Shown in pieces: positions 55,764 through 58,396 of a stretch of 58,396 nt of DNA. Each line of letters starts with the position of its first letter. Position 1 is the stretch's first letter. The stretch is from positions 1 to 58,396 of the forward strand of contig CAZXON010000006.1 of assembly GCA_964642385.1 (NCBI GenBank), given 5' to 3'. Under the pieces are notes generated by a model. The model saw only the letters and a list, made by a program, of their open reading frames with translations. It did no database searches and was not told where the DNA came from. This stretch comes from JBDHUW01 sp964642385. GTDB taxonomy: Bacteria; Patescibacteriota; Gracilibacteria; Absconditabacterales; Absconditicoccaceae. The translations under genes were made by a program, and so were the position numbers.

Positions 55764-56324
55764 TTGTATAACAATTTGTGTTATCCATTTTACTACAATG
55801 CCTCCATAGACAAAAGTGAAAGCACCAATAGTTTCGCCTACGCTTGCGACCAATAGCAATCGCTTCAATGATATTCTTTTTCGAAGGATCAAAACAGCAA
55901 TGACATTTGATACAATAGGTGTACACAAGAAAACCATAACTGAAAATAGAATCCATTTACCACTTTTGCTTTCAAAATACTCGGTCAATTTCTTAAACTG
56001 TTGAGAATGAAGTGCGTCGTTTACAATCTGGCTTGCAGATTCATACATTTTTTTCAAAAAAGCATCTTTGTGGTTTTTTTGCTTTTGTTTTTTCAGAGCT
56101 AATCGATCTTCTTTTTTGTGTTTATACAAGATCTTCCCAGCCAACCACCAAATAGGCAAATAACTGATAATCATAGCTACCGATATGATAATCACCAATA
56201 TAATATTTGGGAATCCTTGTGCTATCAGTAATCCCATTATCGATAAGCCCGCAGGCGCCAACACTGGAGGGAACATCCATCCAATGAAAAAAAAGAAAAA
56301 CATTAATAATAATTTGTGTGTCAT
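55764..56324 (-). CDS. membrane protein, paralog of the downstream gene, 3' end in gap
   Basis: 187 visible residues. MTHKLLLMFFFFFIGWMFPP, LIAQGFPNIILVIIISVAMI, a long Lys-rich cytosolic loop (HKKEDRLALKKQKQKNHKD), then WILFSVMVFLCTPIVSNVIA and LLLVASVGETIGAFTFVYGG. Matches the neighbour over the whole length, so the pair arose by tandem duplication. A hydrophobic N-terminus without a cleavage site. Family uncertain (VTT/YqaA-like). Confidence 0.6.
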
Positions 56325-56410
56325 AATCTATTTATTTGTATTTTTGTAACCAAGAGTATACAAAAAAAACACGAAATAGCAACAATATAAATAACTGTCT
56401 ATCTGCTAAA

Positions 56411-56489
56411 ACACCGAAGGTGTTTGCCCGTACTATCGATGGGAAACTAGCTTACAACGAAAGGACGGGCAACCCCGACGAAGTCGGGG
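56411..56489 (+). repeat. dispersed palindromic repeat, copy 4
   Basis: ACACCGAAGGTGT hairpin (56,411-56,423), 45-bp core (56,426-56,470) that opens GCCCGTACTATCGATGG and closes ACAACGAAAGGACGGGC, then CCCCGACGAAGTCGGGG hairpin (56,473-56,489). It has hairpins on both sides of the core. No gene is visible in 56,325-56,604. Confidence 0.75.
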
Positions 56490-56604
56490 GAAAATGACTA
56501 GGAGAACGTGAAAGCAAAAAAATACGGTTTTTAGCTCTAAAAACACTTTTTCTAAAAAACATTACGCACAGCGGAAATTTAGGGTCAAAATGAACAAGAT
56601 GCTT

Positions 56605-57246
56605 TTAAAAGTTTCCCTTGTGCATTGTATCAGTTAAATCATTAAGATTTTTACTATTATCTAAAGCACCTTCTAGATCCTTATATGCTCCTCATTTAAC
56701 AAGGCTCTTAAGCTCATTGATATCTACCGTTTCTCATGTGTTTTCGAGTTTATATACTGATGTATCTTTTATTTGAGGATGAAATATTCACAATTCAGAA
56801 AGTTTTATTTGTTTTGTTATTCGTTTCTTATATTCAGCATCTATTACATATGCTGGTATAGCCGCAGATGAAAAATCTCCACTAATAAAATTTTTATAAC
56901 AAGTTTCTCTAGTTTTTATATGTATAGCTTCTGCATAGTCTCAGCCGATACCAATAATTGGATATTGTAATTGTTCCCATCATAGTTTTTTAAAAAGACT
57001 TTTTTCTCCTATGATTTTTTCAATATTTTTCATTTTATTACCTGTCGCGTCGTTCTTTAATTTGCCCAAAAAAGCGATAAAGATTATAACCACTAAGGCG
57101 CCAATTAACAACACCATTTCTCTATTTTTTTGAAAAAATACATCAAAGTCATTCGTTAATAGTTCTATTATAAGTAAAATAAAAACAAAAGCACCAAATA
57201 ACAATTGGATGACCTTTTTAACAACTCATTTTGCTTTTTTTACCAT
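56605..57246 (-). CDS. two-span membrane protein of unknown function
   Basis: 213 residues. Two hydrophobic segments at ~13-30 (VIQLLFGAFVFILLIIELL) and ~45-60 (LLIGALVVIIFIAFLG), then a soluble C-terminal ~130 residues (EKIIGEKSLFKKLGWEQLQY, YVIDAEYKKRITKQIKLSEL). Nine or so TGA-coded Gly. It lies 39 bp after the PriA C-terminal gene on the same strand. No family recognised. Confidence 0.6.
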
Positions 57247-57285
57247 TAAGACAAAATAAAAAATAAAAAAATGCGCCTATTTAAA

Positions 57286-58353
57286 TTACGTGATATTTTC
57301 TGGGAGCCAATCTACTTTAAATCCACGATCGCGGACTTTGAGGTTTACGAAAGCTTTTTCTAAAAACGGACGGATAGATTTTCCTTTAATCACGATATTG
57401 TATCTATATTTATCAAACATCTTGTAGACAAGCGGAGGAGTAGCAAAAATTTCGCCATCAAACCCCTCTTGTTGTTGCAAAAAAAGCAATTCTTGATACA
57501 ACGAATGGACACGAGTAAACATAGTAGATTCTATCTCATGTCTATACAAAAAAACAGCTAATTCACCATAAGGCGGATAGACATACTGCTCTCTAAAAAT
57601 ATTTTCCTGATCTCGAAAAAATGGTTCATCTTGTTTGCATGCGCCAAGTATCGCATGATGAGTCGCATTGTATGCCTGCAAAACAATTGGGCAGGTATAC
57701 TGTTGGATGCACATGTTCAACATATTGTAACAATGTTCAGCTACCTTCCAATCAGGAATCACCAAAGAACTATCTGCACGAATTAGGATAACAATATCTG
57801 GTTGCCAGGTGGAAGGCGCAATTTGCAAAATAGATGTAGCAAGGACGCATTGCGTGTGTTCTAATGCTTCTGTGATTTTTTTGATCTTAGGAAGTGAGCT
57901 GACCTCATCAGCGCTAATACACAATGTTTCAGTTGCTGGAAACAATCAAAGGATATACTCTTGCAATTTTTGCAATCCTGTTCCAAAAAAATCCACCTCA
58001 TATGATCCACAATTCTCACACGAAACCAAAGCAGGATAGCTCGTTTTGCAGATATGACAAAGCCCAAACTTGGCTCATGCGAGATCACGATGATACGCGA
58101 TAGGAATATCACAATGAGTGCATTTGGGAATGTGACCACAGTCATTACACTGGCCACCAGTAGCAAGTCAATCTTTCCCTCACACAATCAATATTTTTTT
58201 GCCTGTTGGAATATACGTTTCTATCGTTTTTTTGGCTAACGAAGAAAATATACCAGCAGCCAAATCCAGCTTCATATCAACCAAAAATACCTGCTGTTCC
58301 TTCGGCTTTCCTGTTTGATCAGTTCTTGTATGTAAAAAACGCTCATAGTGCAT
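57286..58353 (-). CDS. priA: PriA C-terminal half with zinc sites but degenerate ATPase motifs
   Basis: 355 residues. The start MHYERFLHTRTDQTGK, with an in-frame TAG two codons upstream, equals the beginning of PriA lobe 2 (EQQVFLVDMKLD matches lPevxivDmr). Zinc-binding cysteines C69, C72, C78, C81, C99, C102, C112, C115 are all present (QCNDCGHIPKCTHCDIPIAY, LCHICK, SCENCGS). DFFGTGLQKLQEYI and ADSSLVIPDWKVAEHCYNML match GTExvxxxL and DADxxLxxPDFRAxErxxQLL. But motif V GTQMxxKGHDF is TSILQIAPSTW and motif VI QVAGRAGR is CIQQYT. The C-terminal domain (YVYPPYGELAVFLYRHE) is kept. Confidence 0.85.
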
Positions 58354-58356
58354 ATC

Positions 58357-58396
58357 CTATTTGTACATATCGAGACCAAGAAGGCAAGGATTATTT
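58357..58396 (-). CDS. 3' end of a gene upstream of priA-C (partial)
   Basis: The last 12 codons NNPCLLGLDMYK and TAG run in from the window edge in the same frame as priA-C, 3 bp before its start codon. Too short to identify. Confidence 0.3.
   Translation of the reverse strand, partial: NNPCLLGLDMYK

Noticed and set aside
55527..56324. Single 265-codon gene through the third N run
   Set aside because: The two sides of the gap encode the C-terminal part of one paralog and the N-terminal part of another; the 100-N length only happens to allow a frame.
1..58396. tRNA genes and CRISPR arrays
   Set aside because: No T-loop GTTCRANTC with matching arms and no regularly spaced direct repeats were seen by eye; a covariance search could still find a divergent tRNA.

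Overview
Organism. The window reads as protein-coding only if TGA is translated as glycine; TAA and TAG remain stops. In-frame TGA falls on glycines that cannot be other residues: the Walker A loops of a UvrD-type helicase, MiaA and adenylate kinase, the FtsZ tubulin signature, the Nudix box and a HELGH metalloprotease motif. This is genetic code 25, known from the candidate phyla Absconditabacteria (SR1) and Gracilibacteria (BD1-5). AT-rich DNA, short intergenic spacers and a small house-keeping gene set agree with such a reduced, probably host-dependent bacterium. A standard-code ORF search breaks nearly every gene here, so all coordinates below were rebuilt by reading through TGA.

Layout. 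1-9,010: a surface-glycan cluster (four glycosyltransferases, a methyltransferase, a TIM-barrel isomerase-like protein, an NAD-dependent epimerase, an FAD oxidoreductase, a flippase) with two decayed gene fragments. 9,104-11,100: another remnant, a RhuM-Fic protein, an assembly gap and a YtxH-like protein. 11,261-17,283: clpC, a secreted zinc protease, glycyl-tRNA synthetase and adenylate kinase. 17,460-25,467: a basic protein, an intact IS1595-type insertion sequence, HIT protein, aspS, HemW-like radical SAM protein, MazG-like protein, a decayed region, Nudix and YigZ-like proteins. 25,737-28,200: three minus-strand genes (unknown, DUF4105, uridine-kinase-like). 28,212-46,182: mostly plus-strand house-keeping genes: valS, the C-terminal half of uvrB, map, sod, miaA, lysS, the N-terminal half of priA, uppS, dnaN, a pilin-like gene, ftsA and ftsZ. 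46,593-52,534: Trm11-like methylase, the N-terminal half of uvrB, smpB and two envelope proteins. 52,670-58,396 (minus): UvrD-type helicase, two paralogous membrane proteins across a gap, a membrane protein and the C-terminal half of priA.

Most notable. Two different helicase-fold proteins are each encoded as two separate genes, 15-17 kb apart, and both are cut between the two RecA-like lobes. UvrB keeps its ATPase motifs across the two chains. PriA has lost the recognisable ATPase motifs in both chains but keeps all eight zinc-binding cysteines. Other signals are a five-copy dispersed palindromic repeat built on a TGCCCG...GGACGGGCA frame, a second repeat that carries a terminator hairpin, an insertion sequence adapted to code 25, and an insertion of about 130 residues in ValRS. 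Two of the three N runs are flanked by identical 55-bp ends and are probably scaffolding artefacts. I saw no tRNA, rRNA or CRISPR array.
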